From Rhodoplanes sp963712435 (GTDB lineage Bacteria > Pseudomonadota > Alphaproteobacteria > Rhizobiales > Xanthobacteraceae), in contig CAVQIB010000012.1 of the NCBI GenBank assembly GCA_963712435.1, positions 1 through 64,000 of the forward strand: DNA of 64,000 bases, read 5' to 3'. Shown here in pieces: positions 52,822 to 62,793 of this stretch. The notes under the pieces were generated by a model, which searched no databases, was not told where the DNA came from, and saw nothing but the letters and a program-made list of their open reading frames with translations. Position 1 is the stretch's first letter. Each line of letters opens with the position of its first letter. Both the position numbers and the translations under genes were made by a program.

Positions 52822-53148
52822 TCATCCTTTGGGCAGATAAGGAATGGTTCCGGCGAGATCGGTATCGTCGATCAGCTGGAAGCGGCTTTCGCTGCCGGCT
52901 TGCCGCGCCGCCGCGAATGGAGCGTATTCGGGATCGGTGATGAAAGCTCTGACCGCTTCCGCCGACGGAAACGCCAGAAGCGCGATGAGGGTGGTGTCCA
53001 GAGGCTTGCCCTCCAGGATCGTCACGTTGCCGCTGCGCGACAGATACTTGCCACCGTGTTTGTGCACGAGATCGTGCACCGAGGCCGCGTAAGCCGGCAC
53101 CCATCCGTCGTCCGTCACCTTGACGTCTGCGATCAAGTAAACGGTCAT
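52822..53148 (-). CDS. DUF1330 family protein
   Basis: A 108-residue dimeric ferredoxin-like alpha/beta barrel protein of the DUF1330/Dabb-like group. It begins MTVYLIADVKVTDDGWVPAY, has VHDLVHKHGGKYLSRSGNVT and the typical LIALLAFPSAEAVRAFITDP followed by EYAPFAAARQAGSESRF. GGGAGGTAAC lies just before the ATG. Such proteins are often small isomerase- or antibiotic-monooxygenase-like factors of unknown role. The longer frame to 53796 is the GNAT gene in another frame. The 313-base gap downstream (52509-52821) contains no gene. Confidence 0.85.
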   Translation of the reverse strand: MTVYLIADVKVTDDGWVPAYAASVHDLVHKHGGKYLSRSGNVTILEGKPLDTTLIALLAFPSAEAVRAFITDPEYAPFAAARQAGSESRFQLIDDTDLAGTIPYLPKG

Positions 53149-53306
53149 GGTCGTTACCTCCCGAGCTCGATTGTTCGGCATGACGCCGCGGCGGCGCATC
53201 GTCCCAGGCGGCTTTGCGCTGTGCAAGCGCATGATCGTCCGTATCCGCTTCTGCCCTTGAGGGAAAGAAGAACGCGCAGGCGCGCTCGGCGAGCCGTGGC
53301 GATGCT

Positions 53307-53891
53307 TCAGCGCGGGCGCCGCACCATGGGCACGAGCGGCGGCGACGAACCGACCCGTATCGTGCCGAGAGCCTCGAAGCCGTGCCGCAGGTAGAGCGAC
53401 AGGTTGCGCGGATTGGTGGATTCCAGATAGGCCGGCGCCCGGTCGCGATCGCACCGCGCCAGCGCATGCGCCATCAAGGCGTCGCCATGGCCTTGGCCTT
53501 GGTGGGCGGGATCGACGCCGATGAGCGGCAGGTACCAATGCGGTTCGCTCGGGTGATGGTGCGCCATCTGCTCGAACGCGGCGGCAATGTCGGCGCGCAG
53601 CGATGGCGAGACCGTGCTTTCGAGGAGCTCGCTCATCTTCTCCTCGTCCGGACCAATTCCGGGCGGGAGCCACAGCGCCGCGCCGGCGCCGTTCTCCGTG
53701 CACCAGGCGCCGCCCTGCGTGAACGCATTGCCGCCGAAGGCGCGGATGAAGTCCGGCATGCCGGCAAGATAGTCCTGCGCATGCGGCCACGGCCATCGCG
53801 CGACCGGATCCGCGGCAAACGCGAGAACGACGGTTGCGATCGCCGCGGCTTCGTCGTCCGCGGTCGCGGTTCTGACCGTTGGAGAACTCAA
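53307..53891 (-). CDS. GNAT-family N-acetyltransferase
   Basis: The 194-residue enzyme transfers an acetyl group from acetyl-CoA. It begins VRTATADDEAAAIATVVLAF and has the acetyl-CoA-binding loop IGVDPAHQGQGHGDALMAHA (Q/R-x-x-G-x-G/A type). LESTNPRNLSLYLRHGFEAL completes the fold, and PLVPMVRRP ends it. TTG 53891 (LSSPTVRTA) has GAGGAGGATGAC directly upstream, better supported than the frame start at 53972. Substrate unknown. Confidence 0.82.
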   Translation of the reverse strand: MSSPTVRTATADDEAAAIATVVLAFAADPVARWPWPHAQDYLAGMPDFIRAFGGNAFTQGGAWCTENGAGAALWLPPGIGPDEEKMSELLESTVSPSLRADIAAAFEQMAHHHPSEPHWYLPLIGVDPAHQGQGHGDALMAHALARCDRDRAPAYLESTNPRNLSLYLRHGFEALGTIRVGSSPPLVPMVRRPR

Positions 53892-54920
53892 GTCATCCTC
53901 CTCGCCGCCGCATGGCGTCCGGCAACCCTCTCCCGCGCGAGCGTCGCGCTCCAAGATCGCCGCCACGATCACGCCGACGCCGCAACGGTCATGGCGCCAG
54001 TCGCCCGAACGCCGGCGGCCTCATCGCTCCTCGCATGCGAGGAGCGATGAGGCAATCGCATCTTTCAGACCGCGGCGAGCGGCGGGATGATCGAGCCGAT
54101 TGTGTGGAACTGTGGGCCGCGAGCGCCGCCTATGCCACGACGCGGCGACGCGTATCGCGCCGAACCTTTCGCTGCGCCGTGCATCGCGCGGTCACGAACC
54201 TCTGGGCCTCGGGTGAATCCGGCGCCAAGAGCCTGATGAGCCTTCTCGCGTCGGCCAAAGAGATCAGGCGCTCCCGCGCGAGCAGTTGCACGATCAGCAG
54301 CGTGCCGCCGGCCTGCTGGCCGGCGCGATCGGCGATCGATCCAAGCGCCGAGGAAAAGGTGCTCGTACTGAACCTGATTCGCCGCTCGTCCGTTCGGAGA
54401 GTGAGTCGCGACGTCGCCTGGAAGAAAGCGGCTTACACTATCAGGACGTGCCTGCAATTCACCCTCCGCTGCCGGTTGCGCGCCATAGCCCTAGGACGCC
54501 TCAGACCAAGATGAGGCCGCATGAACGGGGGGTGGGTCCGGTCGAAATTAGCGCGCAAAAGTGTTCTGATCGTGGTCCAGCGTTGTCAGAATAGGAGGCC
54601 GGCACGTTGTAGTCGCCTCCGCGGGTTGCAACACCTTCGCTCATGTCGCGACAGTGCACGATTCGCCAGCGCGCGTTGTGGGCGCGTTCGTCCTGTTCGC
54701 GCCGGTTGCCTTTCGGCCCGGATGCCAACGTGAAAGCTCTCGGTTAAGCCGGGATTAACCGCACCTTGCGTTTACTTAAGCCCCGGAACCGCCCCGCGCT
54801 TGCGGCGGTGGTCATGTGCGGGTCGTATCCGGAACGAAAGAGCCTAGTCAAAACGATACGCCGTCAGTCCGGCGTGCGGCTCGATGCGGGTTCAACGAGA
54901 CCTTGGACGAAGGGTCGCGG
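53892..54920. other. Long spacer without a convincing gene
   Basis: This is the longest apparently gene-free stretch. On the minus strand 54130-54432 is open for 101 codons (GGTLLIVQLLARERLISLAD, VTARCTAQRKVRRD) but lacks any ATG and starts right after a stop. A conspicuous CTCGCATGCGAGGAGC dyad occurs near 54031. Nothing here resembles an RNA gene. Confidence 0.4.
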
Positions 54921-55196
54921 ATGAGACTATTGCTTGCAGCTATCGCCGCCATCGCAGCCGTGTCGATCGCGCCGGCCAACGCCGCCGAGTTGACCATGGC
55001 GCCGGTGCGGAAAGCGCCGCGGCCGGTCCCGGCCCGGCTTGGACAGTTCTCAGGGTCCGTCGTCGATCCCTTGGGCAAGGGAGGATCGCAGATGCTGGAA
55101 ACAGAATCGAAGTTCAAGAAAAGGACCTCGGCGAAGCGCGCCGGCGGCGAACCCGATTGGTTCCAGGCGATCATGCGCGGAACCATAGCGAACTGA
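54921..55196 (+). CDS. Small exported protein of unknown function
   Basis: A 91-residue product with a signal peptide (MRLLLAAIAAIAAVSIAPAN, cleavage near ANA-A). The mature part is basic and short (VRKAPRPVPARLGQFSGSVV, FKKRTSAKRAGGEPDWFQAI). GAAGGGTCGCGG precedes the ATG at 54921; the ATG at 54816 lacks support. I do not recognise the family. It converges with the NlpC/P60-like gene. Confidence 0.5.
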   Translation: MRLLLAAIAAIAAVSIAPANAAELTMAPVRKAPRPVPARLGQFSGSVVDPLGKGGSQMLETESKFKKRTSAKRAGGEPDWFQAIMRGTIAN

Positions 55197-55252
55197 CGGC
55201 GCGGCGCAGCGCGCGCCGGCTGACACGCCGCGTGCGCTGGGCGAAACCATCG

Positions 55253-56900
55253 TCAAGGCCGTCGCATCGCCCAATCGGCGTCACGCCGCGGCGCGACCGT
55301 CTTGGCCCGCCGCAGCGCGTAGCCGTGGAAACGGTCGATCTCGTAAACGCTGTCGCACACCGAACCGCAGCGGCTCGAGGCCTCGGTGACGCGAAGAGCG
55401 AGCGACGCGCCATCCGGTTTCACCTGCTCGCGATAGAGCGCGACGTGGTGGTCAGGCAGCAGCAGCGCGTCGCCCAACCGCATGCGGTCGAGCGCCGGAA
55501 CGCGTTCGGTCAGCTGCGCCAATGCAGAGGTCCCGACATGCCGGCCAAGCCGCCACACATTGGCGACGAGCCCGGAGCAGTCGACGCCCGCCGTGACCCG
55601 CCGCGCGCCGGAAGGCCAGAAGGTCCCGCCGATATTGCCGGCAATGTAGCCTTGCCTGATCTTGCTGTCGAAACGCTCGAGCGAATCGGTTCCGCCCCAG
55701 TCGTAAGGCAGTCCCCTCATGGCGGCCGGACGCGGTCGTCGGGCTTGCTCCGGCGGGAACACGAAGCGATCCGGCCGACGACAGGCGATCGGAAGTCCCG
55801 GCACGATCTCCGTCTCGCACGGATTGCGCAGATTCTCGTCGGTCAGGGTCCAGCGGTGATCGCGATACGCGTCCATCGCCTTGCGCATGCGCGAGCGCGT
55901 CAGCGCGGCGCCGTCGGCGGCGGCGCCCGGCGGGAGCAGGCCTCCAGTCGTCGCCGCCGTCGAGGATTGCGGCGTCCTCCGGCACGATGAATGCAAACAT
56001 GTCGGAGAGCGGCGGGGGGAGCGCCCAATGGCGCGCAGGTCCCGCCACCGACTGCAGCGCCGCCAGACGCGCGGAGGGAGGCTGGAAGCGCAGGCGGTAG
56101 ATCTTGAACGGACCCGCCCTATCGGACGGTGCGGTCAGACTGGCGAGAAGCGCAATCGTCCCGTCGGGCATGATCGTCGCGTAATCGAAGCCGATGCGCG
56201 ACATGGCCGCGACCGGCAGCGCCGCGATTCCGGAAAGCCTGCTGTTCTTTTCAAAGCGGCCGACATAGACATTCACCCTGATCGTCTGCTCGTCGGGTTG
56301 GTCCGGCGGCGGCTCGTTCAGAAAATACTCCTTCCAGAGCACGTAACGCCGACCATCGCCGATACGATCGAGCTCGCGCGCGCTCGCGAGATAATGCGGG
56401 CCAATCGCGCGGATCGCCAGCGCACGCTCCCCGCGGAACGGCTTGAGCGTCAGCCCTGATCGCGTGCGTACGACCGGCGGGACTCGATACGCCGCCTCGC
56501 GCGCGTCATGGGCGACCGCGGCGAAGCGGTGCGGCCATTGCGTCTCGTCGCGGCCGACCTCGATGCGCGACGTCCCATCCTCCGAAATGATCACGACGCT
56601 TGCCGGCCGCCGCACGAGCCGCCCCGGACGGAAACCGGCCGGCATGGACGCGGTTGTGAACGCGGTGCTTTGCGTATCGCCATAAACGGAGATCGCGCCC
56701 TCGAGAGGATCGACCACCGCCAGCACATTTCCGTGCAGATGGAAGATATGGCTCGGGCCCGCTCCGTCGCGATCCGGACGGATCTCGATTTCGGTGAAGC
56801 CGGATGCCGGAGATTGGCCCAGGGCGAGTAAAGCAAACAGCAGCAGGGCCGCTCCGAGCCTCAACGCGCTGACCCTCACGAGTTCTCCCGGATCGTTCAT
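55253..56900 (-). pseudogene. Exported NlpC/P60-like hydrolase with N-terminal beta domain, one frameshift
   Basis: An N-terminal signal segment (LRLGAALLLFALLALGQSPA) leads to a ~300-residue beta-rich region (NVLAVVDPLEGAISVYGDTQ, ETQWPHRFAAVAHDAREAAY, IMPDGTIALLASLTAPSDRA) that looks like a propeller. At ~55950 the frame shifts once, from DAAILDGGDDW to GLLPPGAAADG. The rest is an NlpC/P60-like cysteine-peptidase domain: catalytic Cys in AGVDCSGLVANVWRL and His in LLLPDHHVALYREQV, preceded by RQGYIAGNIGG. Total ~548 residues. It should cleave cell-wall peptides or amide bonds in the periplasm. The architecture is uncommon. The M15 gene at 57061 lies upstream of it on the same strand. Confidence 0.78.
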
Positions 56901-57060
56901 GTCGGATTGGCAAGGAGCGTAGGCAGTGCCGGCGCGCGGCGCAAGGCCATAGAATTACTGAGCGGATCTCTCGGAATCGCTTGGGCGCGTCGGCGCGCGT
57001 GATGGTCTGCTCGCGGCGGAGGCGACGACGGATCACGCCCGCGCTGCGCCCGTCCTCTTC

Positions 57061-57863
57061 TCAAGGAAGCGCCGCGCGCGCCCCGGCCGCGCGTCGAAGC
57101 CACAGGAGTTCCGGTCGGTACTCGAAGTGCATCGTGTCGAAATGGCTCCATTTGCCGCCCCAGATGAATCCGTGCCGTTCGAAAGCGGCGACGATCCGCC
57201 ATGGGATGCGGTTCCGGTAGCGCTTCCGCGCGCTCAGCAGCCAGTAATCGGCGTAACGGGTGTTGATGTCGATCGCCGCGCCCCACGCATGCATGCTGCG
57301 CTGCCCGGTATCCCGCACGGTCCTGCAGTTGAACGTTCCCGCGCTCGGAAGCAGGAACCGCCTCAGTCTCGGCATGCGCTCGAGTTCGGCGGACACGTCC
57401 TTCAGCCGCTCGGCGACGCCGTTGACCGACGTCACCGCGACCTCGCCGCCGCCGAGTTTCGGCAGCCATTGGGCCTTCACCAGGTTCCGCTGGGTCTCGC
57501 CCTTGCTGCAATCGCCGTACATCTTGTCGAAGAAGGCCGTATTGCGGAAGCGCCCGGGATCGCTCCCGCGAGCGGGCGGTTTCGATCGCCGGCCCTTGGG
57601 ATAGGCGAGCCGAAGCTGATCGGCGATGGAGGCCGACCGGAGGCGCTCATGGAAGGATTTGGCGTGGTTTCCATCCGACACGGGCATCCGGCTGCCGTCG
57701 GTCCATTCGAGGTTCGACCCGTCATGGCCGGCGAGAAAGTCCGGATACGCGCGAACCAGCGCATCCAGCCGTTTCGTCTGCGCAGCGGCCGGTAAGGGTC
57801 CGTCGCCGCACAGAGCTGAACGGCGAGAAACACGGCGCCCACACGCCGCCATGATTTTTCCAT
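57061..57863 (-). pseudogene. M15-family D-Ala-D-Ala peptidase (endolysin/VanY-like), one frameshift
   Basis: ATG 57863 (MEKSWRRVGAVFLAVQLCAA) gives a signal peptide. One frame shift near 57800 then leads into QTKRLDALVRAYPDFLAGHD and the rest. The metal site is intact: RSMHAWGAAIDINTRYADYW (His and Asp) and HFDTMHFEYRPELL (last His). GTFNCRTVRDTGQ precedes it. The enzyme should cut L-Ala-D-Glu or D-Ala-D-Ala bonds of peptidoglycan. The written frame to 58059 is arbitrary. It lies between the NlpC/P60 gene and a divergent DUF1906 gene, forming a cluster of wall hydrolases. Confidence 0.82.
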
Positions 57864-57985
57864 CGTTCAGGTCCGGATCATGCGTACATGTTTCAGTTGA
57901 AGGGGCGATTCGGACGACGAGAGCGGCGCTGCCGCGAATAGCGTTCGCGTCCGCCCCCACCGCCTCGCCAACCGGAGCTTGCGCC

Positions 57986-58771
57986 ATGCACATGCTGACG
58001 GTCGCCGGTCGCGTGCTGACGAATTCCAGGCGCGTGCAGCAGGCTCTGTATCTTAGCATGATGCTGGCGGTCCTGCCCGTCGGGGCGGCGGCTGCGCGAG
58101 ATTATTGCGCGCCCAACAGCGGAGCGGCGGCGGTCGATCTGTCCCAGCGCGTCAACCAGGAATTTCTCGACGCGATGAAAACGGTCGGAGTTCAAACGAT
58201 CATCCGCTATTACGACCACGAGGACGAGACGCTCCCGGGCAAGACGCTGCGACGGCAGGAACGCGACCTGATCATCGCGAACGGGTTCCACATCGCCGTC
58301 GTCTTTCAGCACAACAACAACAAGTTCGCCTCGTTCACGCCACTGCGGGGCCGGCAGGATGCCGAGCGTTCGCTCGCGCTGGCCGCGGAAAACGCGCAGC
58401 CCAAGGGCAGCGCCATCTATTTCGGAGTGGACGGCGGCTGGAGAACGGCCGGCGAGATCGCCAGCATCAAGGCCTATTTCATCGAAGCGCAGGCGGGCCT
58501 TCGCGGAACCGGCTACAGGATCGGCGTGTATGGCAGCGGGCTCGTGTGCAAGGAGCTGCTCCAGGACGGCTTGGCCGAGCTGTGCTGGCTTTCAAACGCC
58601 AAGGGATGGCCCGGCTATCAGGCTTATTACGACACCATGCAATGGAGCCTCGTGCAGCTTCTGCCGGCGGACTGCGGCGGCCGGAACGTCGACTTCAATC
58701 TGACGCGACGCGCCGATTATGGACAATTCACTTCGCTGCCGGTTCGCCGGGCGACTCCGATGACGCGCTGA
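57986..58771 (+). CDS. DUF1906 (Rv2525c-like) glycoside-hydrolase-like exported protein
   Basis: This 261-residue protein has a hydrophobic export segment (~17-37, VQQALYLSMMLAVLPVGAAA). A TIM-barrel DUF1906 domain follows, related to GH25-type lysozymes. Landmarks are VGVQTIIRYYDHEDETLPGK, GFHIAVVFQHNNNKFASF, KGSAIYFGVDGGWR (acidic residue at the strand end), IGVYGSGLVCKELL and CWLSNAKGWPGYQAYYDTMQ. DUF1906 proteins are exported and thought to act on cell-wall glycans. CGGAG precedes the ATG 57986; upstream frame is antisense to the M15 gene. Divergent from the M15 gene. Confidence 0.85.
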   Translation: MHMLTVAGRVLTNSRRVQQALYLSMMLAVLPVGAAAARDYCAPNSGAAAVDLSQRVNQEFLDAMKTVGVQTIIRYYDHEDETLPGKTLRRQERDLIIANGFHIAVVFQHNNNKFASFTPLRGRQDAERSLALAAENAQPKGSAIYFGVDGGWRTAGEIASIKAYFIEAQAGLRGTGYRIGVYGSGLVCKELLQDGLAELCWLSNAKGWPGYQAYYDTMQWSLVQLLPADCGGRNVDFNLTRRADYGQFTSLPVRRATPMTR

Positions 58772-58986
58772 GCGCGCCGGGCTTCGTTGGGCGTTTTCGT
58801 TCGAAGCGATCTCCGCCTTGGCGGCTCTTAGCGACTCCCAACAACGCACAGCCGGTGCGGCAAACATCTTGCCGATGAGATGTTGCAACAAAATGCCTCT
58901 CGCGCCGCTGTGAGCTGGTTCACCTTCGGGCGGCCGCGGCCGCTCTAGGGTCCAGACGCCTCCACCGTTCATGAAAAGGAGACGTC

Positions 58987-60496
58987 ATGGACATCGCATC
59001 GTACTGGAATGACGTGGTGAACGATCTGAACACGGCGGACCATACGGGCGACCCGCCGCCTCTGGACAATGGCGGCCCGACCCGCAGTTCGCGGGCCGGC
59101 GCGATCGCGCATCTCGCGTTGCACGACGCCTATTTCGGCGTCACCGGAGACTACCCGCAATACATGCAGGCTCCGCTTCCAACATATGCCGGACCCGCGC
59201 GAACAGAGATCGCCGCGGCCGCGGCGAGCGCGGCCTGCCAAACGGCGCTGCGCATGCTTTACAAGTCGCATGGCGCTTTCATCGAGGAGAGATTTCTACA
59301 GGCGCCGCTCGGAGGCTCGCAGGAGGATATCTCGACCGGCTTCGATTACGGACTGAAACTCGGCAAGGAACTGGTCCAGCGGCGCGCGGGTGTGGGCGAC
59401 CGCTATTTCGACGAACGGCACGAAGATCGGCCGCCCTGGGTGGCTTCCGGAGCATTCGGACGCCATCGTGTCGACCCGCATAACCCCGGCCAGTCCTATC
59501 TGTCGCCCTATTGGGGCGGCATGCGGCTGTTCGCCTGCAAGAACCGCAACAAGCTGGCCTCGCCGCCCGGCTGGACGATGACCGGCCTTGACCGCACCGA
59601 CGCGACCTATCTCCAGCACCATGGCGAAGTGCAGCAGCTCGGAGAACGCGCCAGCCGGGTCCGCACGCCGTCGGAAACCCTCATCGGAATCTACTGGGCT
59701 TATGACGGCGCGCAGAAGATCGGCACGCCGCCCCGCCTCTACAATCGCGTCGTGCGCGCGGCGGCCGCGCAGTACGCGCTCACCGAAGCCGAGAATGTGA
59801 GGCTGCTCGCGCTCGTGAACGCCGCGATGGCCGATGCGGGCATTCACGCCTGGCACTACAAATATCTGTACGATCTCTGGCGCCCGGTTGTCGGCATCCG
59901 CGAGATCGACGACGATTTCGGACCGTCCGGAAATCCCCGGCCTGCGGCTGCCTCCGCAGTGCGACCCGTTCTGGCTGCCGCTGGGCGCTCCCAACACGAA
60001 CGCGATCGGCAGGGCGAACTTCACGCCGGGCTTTCCCGCCTACCCTTCCGGGCACGCCACGTTCGGCGCGGCCGCGTTTCACGTTGCGCGGCTGTACCTC
60101 GAGAACAATCGACCGGCAGTCAGCGTCGATGCGCTCGCGAGCGGCGGCGGCGACAATATCAGCTTCAGCTACGTCTCCGAGGAGCTCGACGGCATCGCCA
60201 TGGATGCGAACGGCGCGCTGCGAACTCGCCACAATCGGCGCATGCGGAGCTTCAAGCAGGCGATCGTCGAGAACGCCTTGAGCAGGGTGTATCTCGGCGT
60301 GCACTGGCGTTTCGACGGAACGCTCGGCGGCTACAAGAAGAGCGGCGCCATCAGCGCGCGGTTCGACCCCGACGCCGATCTCGAACTCGGCTATCCGACG
60401 TCCGGGGACATGATCGGCGGCATTCCCCTCGGCCTCAGCATCGCCGAGGACATATTCGGCAACGGCCTGAAGGAGACTACCGCTCAGTTCCCCTGA
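58987..60496 (+). pseudogene. Vanadium-dependent haloperoxidase-like enzyme (PAP2 superfamily), one frameshift
   Basis: About 503 residues. It starts MDIASYWNDVVNDLNTADHT (no signal peptide) and reads GAIAHLALHDAYFGVTGDYP. At ~59930-59945 a C4 run shifts the frame, from FGPSGNP to GLRLPPQCDPFWLPLGAPN. Vanadate-site residues match vanadium chloroperoxidase in type and spacing: K and R in HYKYLYDLWRPVVG (7 apart), SGH in AYPSGHATFGAAAFHVA, and R and H in SRVYLGVHWRFDG (6 apart). The closest relatives are bacterial haloperoxidases and vanadate-binding PAP2 proteins. Halide oxidation is likely but phosphatase activity cannot be excluded. Confidence 0.85.
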
Positions 60497-60519
60497 TGCC
60501 GGCTGCGCATGAGTCTACG

Positions 60520-60553
60520 TCGTCGCCTCTCCTTCGCGAAGGAGAGGCGACGA
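60520..60553. terminator. Long perfect hairpin between convergent genes
   Basis: TCGTCGCCTCTCCTTC-GC-GAAGGAGAGGCGACGA is a 16-bp perfect stem. It lies 24 bases after the haloperoxidase stop and 40 bases before the HdeA stop, so it may terminate both transcripts; there is no T-run, so processing or REP-type function is also possible. Confidence 0.55.
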
Positions 60554-60592
60554 ACGCCTAATGCCTGATCGGAATGATCGCCCCTCGCCGCC

Positions 60593-60883
60593 CTATTCCA
60601 TCACTTTGTCGGCGGCGGTGACGAGGCCATGCGTCGGATTGGTGGCGCAATAGGCGCCGAGCTTCGCCGCCTTGTCCTTCAGCTTGGCGAAATCGAGCAC
60701 CGGCGGGTCGTCCTCGCCGGTGTAGTAGCCGAGCAGCCAGGCGACGACGAAGTCGATCCTGTCCTTGTTGCCCTCGAAGAAGTCCTTGCAGGTGATGGTC
60801 GACAGATCGATCACCTGGGCGAAGGCGGGCGGCGCGCCGGTGAGCGCCGCGACAAGCGCGACGGCGCCAAGAATTTTCTTCAT
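60593..60883 (-). CDS. HdeA-family acid-stress chaperone
   Basis: A 96-residue periplasmic protein with signal peptide (MKKILGAVALVAALTGAPPA, cleavage AFA-Q). The HdeA/HdeB pattern is clear: two Cys (TITCKDFFEGNKDRIDFVVA and GAYCATNPTHGLVTAADKVM) that form the disulphide, with YYTGEDDPPVLDFAKLK between. HdeA prevents aggregation at low pH. It is a single gene; the Shine-Dalgarno GGGG is 7 bases before the ATG. Confidence 0.88.
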   Translation of the reverse strand: MKKILGAVALVAALTGAPPAFAQVIDLSTITCKDFFEGNKDRIDFVVAWLLGYYTGEDDPPVLDFAKLKDKAAKLGAYCATNPTHGLVTAADKVME

Positions 60884-61098
60884 GGGCAGACCCCTTTTTG
60901 ACGCAAGTTCCGATAGCGAACCGGCTTGTTCCGGGTTCGGGCGCAGCCCGAAGCGCGGAGTTTCTGCTCACAGACCGGTGTGGTGGAACGGACGCCGAGT
61001 TTCCGCTCGGCCGCCGGAAAGAAGAAGGCATTCGGTCAGGCGCACGGGCGTATTGGCACGTCCGCGGCGCACGGGCAACGCGCTGCAGTGCGATAAAG

Positions 61099-61608
61099 TC
61101 AGGCAGGCTCCCACTCCGGCCGGATCGGTCCGGACACGCCCTCGAATGCGCCCGCTTCCAGTTCGGCGACCAGCAGGCGGGCGGGATCGACCGGACCCGG
61201 CATGCGCGCGCGGCCCTTCGGAATGCGCTTGAAGCCCGCCTTCGCGTAATAGGGCTCGTCGCCCACCAGCAGGACCAGGCGGCCGCCTTTCGCCTTGGCC
61301 TGCGCGAGCGCCCGCTCGATCAGGGCAAATCCAATTCCGCGCTCGCGGAAGGGCGGCTCGACCGTGAGCGGCCCGAGCAGCAGCGCCGGCGTCTCGCCGA
61401 TGCGAACCGGCGTGAGCCGCACCGAGCCGACGAGCAGCGTTCCAATCCGCGCCGTGAAGGACAGGTCGAGCCGATGCGGTCCGCCCTCGCGGATGCGATA
61501 GGCCGTGCGCGCAAAGCGCCCGGGACCGAAGGTGCGCTCGTGCAGCCGCTCGATCGACGGCGCGTCGCCCGCGTTCTCGGGCAGAATGGTGAGGGAGAGA
61601 TCGCTCAT
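61099..61608 (-). CDS. GNAT-family N-acetyltransferase (YhbS-like)
   Basis: The 169-residue enzyme starts MSDLSLTILPENAGDAPSIE with the variable N-terminus of the YhbS-like group. LSFTARIGTLLVGSVRLTPV and ALLLGPLTVEPPFRERGIGF (acetyl-CoA loop, R-x-x-G-x-G) follow, then ALIERALAQAKAKGGRLVLL. VGDEPYYAKAGFKRIPKGRA is the conserved substrate-side motif of that subfamily. It lies divergent from the GST gene. Acceptor is unknown. Confidence 0.85.
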   Translation of the reverse strand: MSDLSLTILPENAGDAPSIERLHERTFGPGRFARTAYRIREGGPHRLDLSFTARIGTLLVGSVRLTPVRIGETPALLLGPLTVEPPFRERGIGFALIERALAQAKAKGGRLVLLVGDEPYYAKAGFKRIPKGRARMPGPVDPARLLVAELEAGAFEGVSGPIRPEWEPA

Positions 61609-61727
61609 GGCTGTGGAGAGCGATTAGCATCGCGGTCGCCGCGGGTCCATATCGCTTGTCCGGCTCCCCGCCGGTTTAACCCTGCGGGTCGCCGCCTATA
61701 TCTCCCCGGTGCAAGGAGCGCGTGCAT

Positions 61728-62718
61728 ATGGGCCTGCTGGTCGAAGGCGTCTGGAAGGATCAATGGTACGACACCGCGGCGAGCGGCGGGCGTTTCGTGC
61801 GGACCGAATTCGCCGTTCCGGCGCTGGGTCACCCCGGACGGACGGCCGGGTCCCTCCGGCGAGGGCGGGTTTGCCGCCGCGCCCGGCCGCTATCACCTCT
61901 ATGTCTCGCTCGCCTGCCCATGGGCGCACCGCACGCTGATCTCTGCGCAGGCTGAAAAAGCTCGACGACGCGATCTCCGTCTCCGTGGTCTCGCCGCATA
62001 TGGGCGCCGCCGGCTGGACCTTCGACGAGGGCGAGGGCTCGACCGGCGATACGCTCTACGGCGCGCGCACGCTCGCCGACATCTACCGCCTCGCCGATCC
62101 GCGCTTCACCGGACGCGTGACGGTGCCGGTGCTGTGGGACAAGACAGCGGCGGACGATCGTCAACAACGAGTCGTCCGAGATCATCCGCATGCTGAATTC
62201 GGCCTTCGACGCGTTCACGGACGTGACCGCCGACTTCTATCCGCCGGAACTGCGCGAAGCGATCGACGAGATCAATGCGCTGGTCTATCCGAACATCAAC
62301 AATGGCGTGTATCGCGCGGGCTTCGCCACGACGCAGGCGGCCTATGAGGAGGCCGTTCTGCGCGCTGTTCGACGCGCTCGACTCGATCGAATCGCGGCTC
62401 GCCTCGCACAGCGCTATCTGATCGGCGCAGCGCATCACCGAGGCGGACTGGCGGCTGTTCACCACGCTCGTGCGCTTCGACGCGGTCTATGTCGGCCACT
62501 TCAAATGCAATCTGCGCCGCATCGCCGACTATCCGAACCTGTCGAATTATCTGCGCGACCTCTACCAGATGCCGGGTTTCGGCGAGACGGTCAATCTCGA
62601 CCACATCAAGCGCCACTATTACGGCAGCCACCGCCAGATCAACCCGACCGGCATCGTCCCGCTCGGCCCGGCGCTCGATTTCTACGAGCCGCACGACCGC
62701 GGGCGGTTCGTGCGGTGA
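61728..62718 (+). pseudogene. Glutathionyl-hydroquinone reductase-like GST, several frameshifts
   Basis: A ~330-residue xi-class GST of the YqjG/PcpF type reduces glutathionyl-hydroquinones. ATG 61728 has AAGGAG at 9 bases. Recognisable pieces are MGLLVEGVWKDQWYD, HLYVSLACPWAHRTLI with the catalytic Cys in C-P-W, SVVSPHMGAAGWTFDEGEGS, FYPPELREAIDEINALVYPN and LRDLYQMPGFGETVNLDHIK. They lie in three frames; about five single-base shifts (~61850, ~61955, ~62155, ~62360, ~62420) are needed. As with the MoxR operon genes, full length and conserved motifs argue for consensus error. Confidence 0.8.
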
Positions 62719-62793
62719 GGCAAGCGCGTGGCTGATGCCCCCTCTCCGCCCAGGGAGCGGGTGGCTCCCGGCGCCGGAATGAGGACGGGTGGA

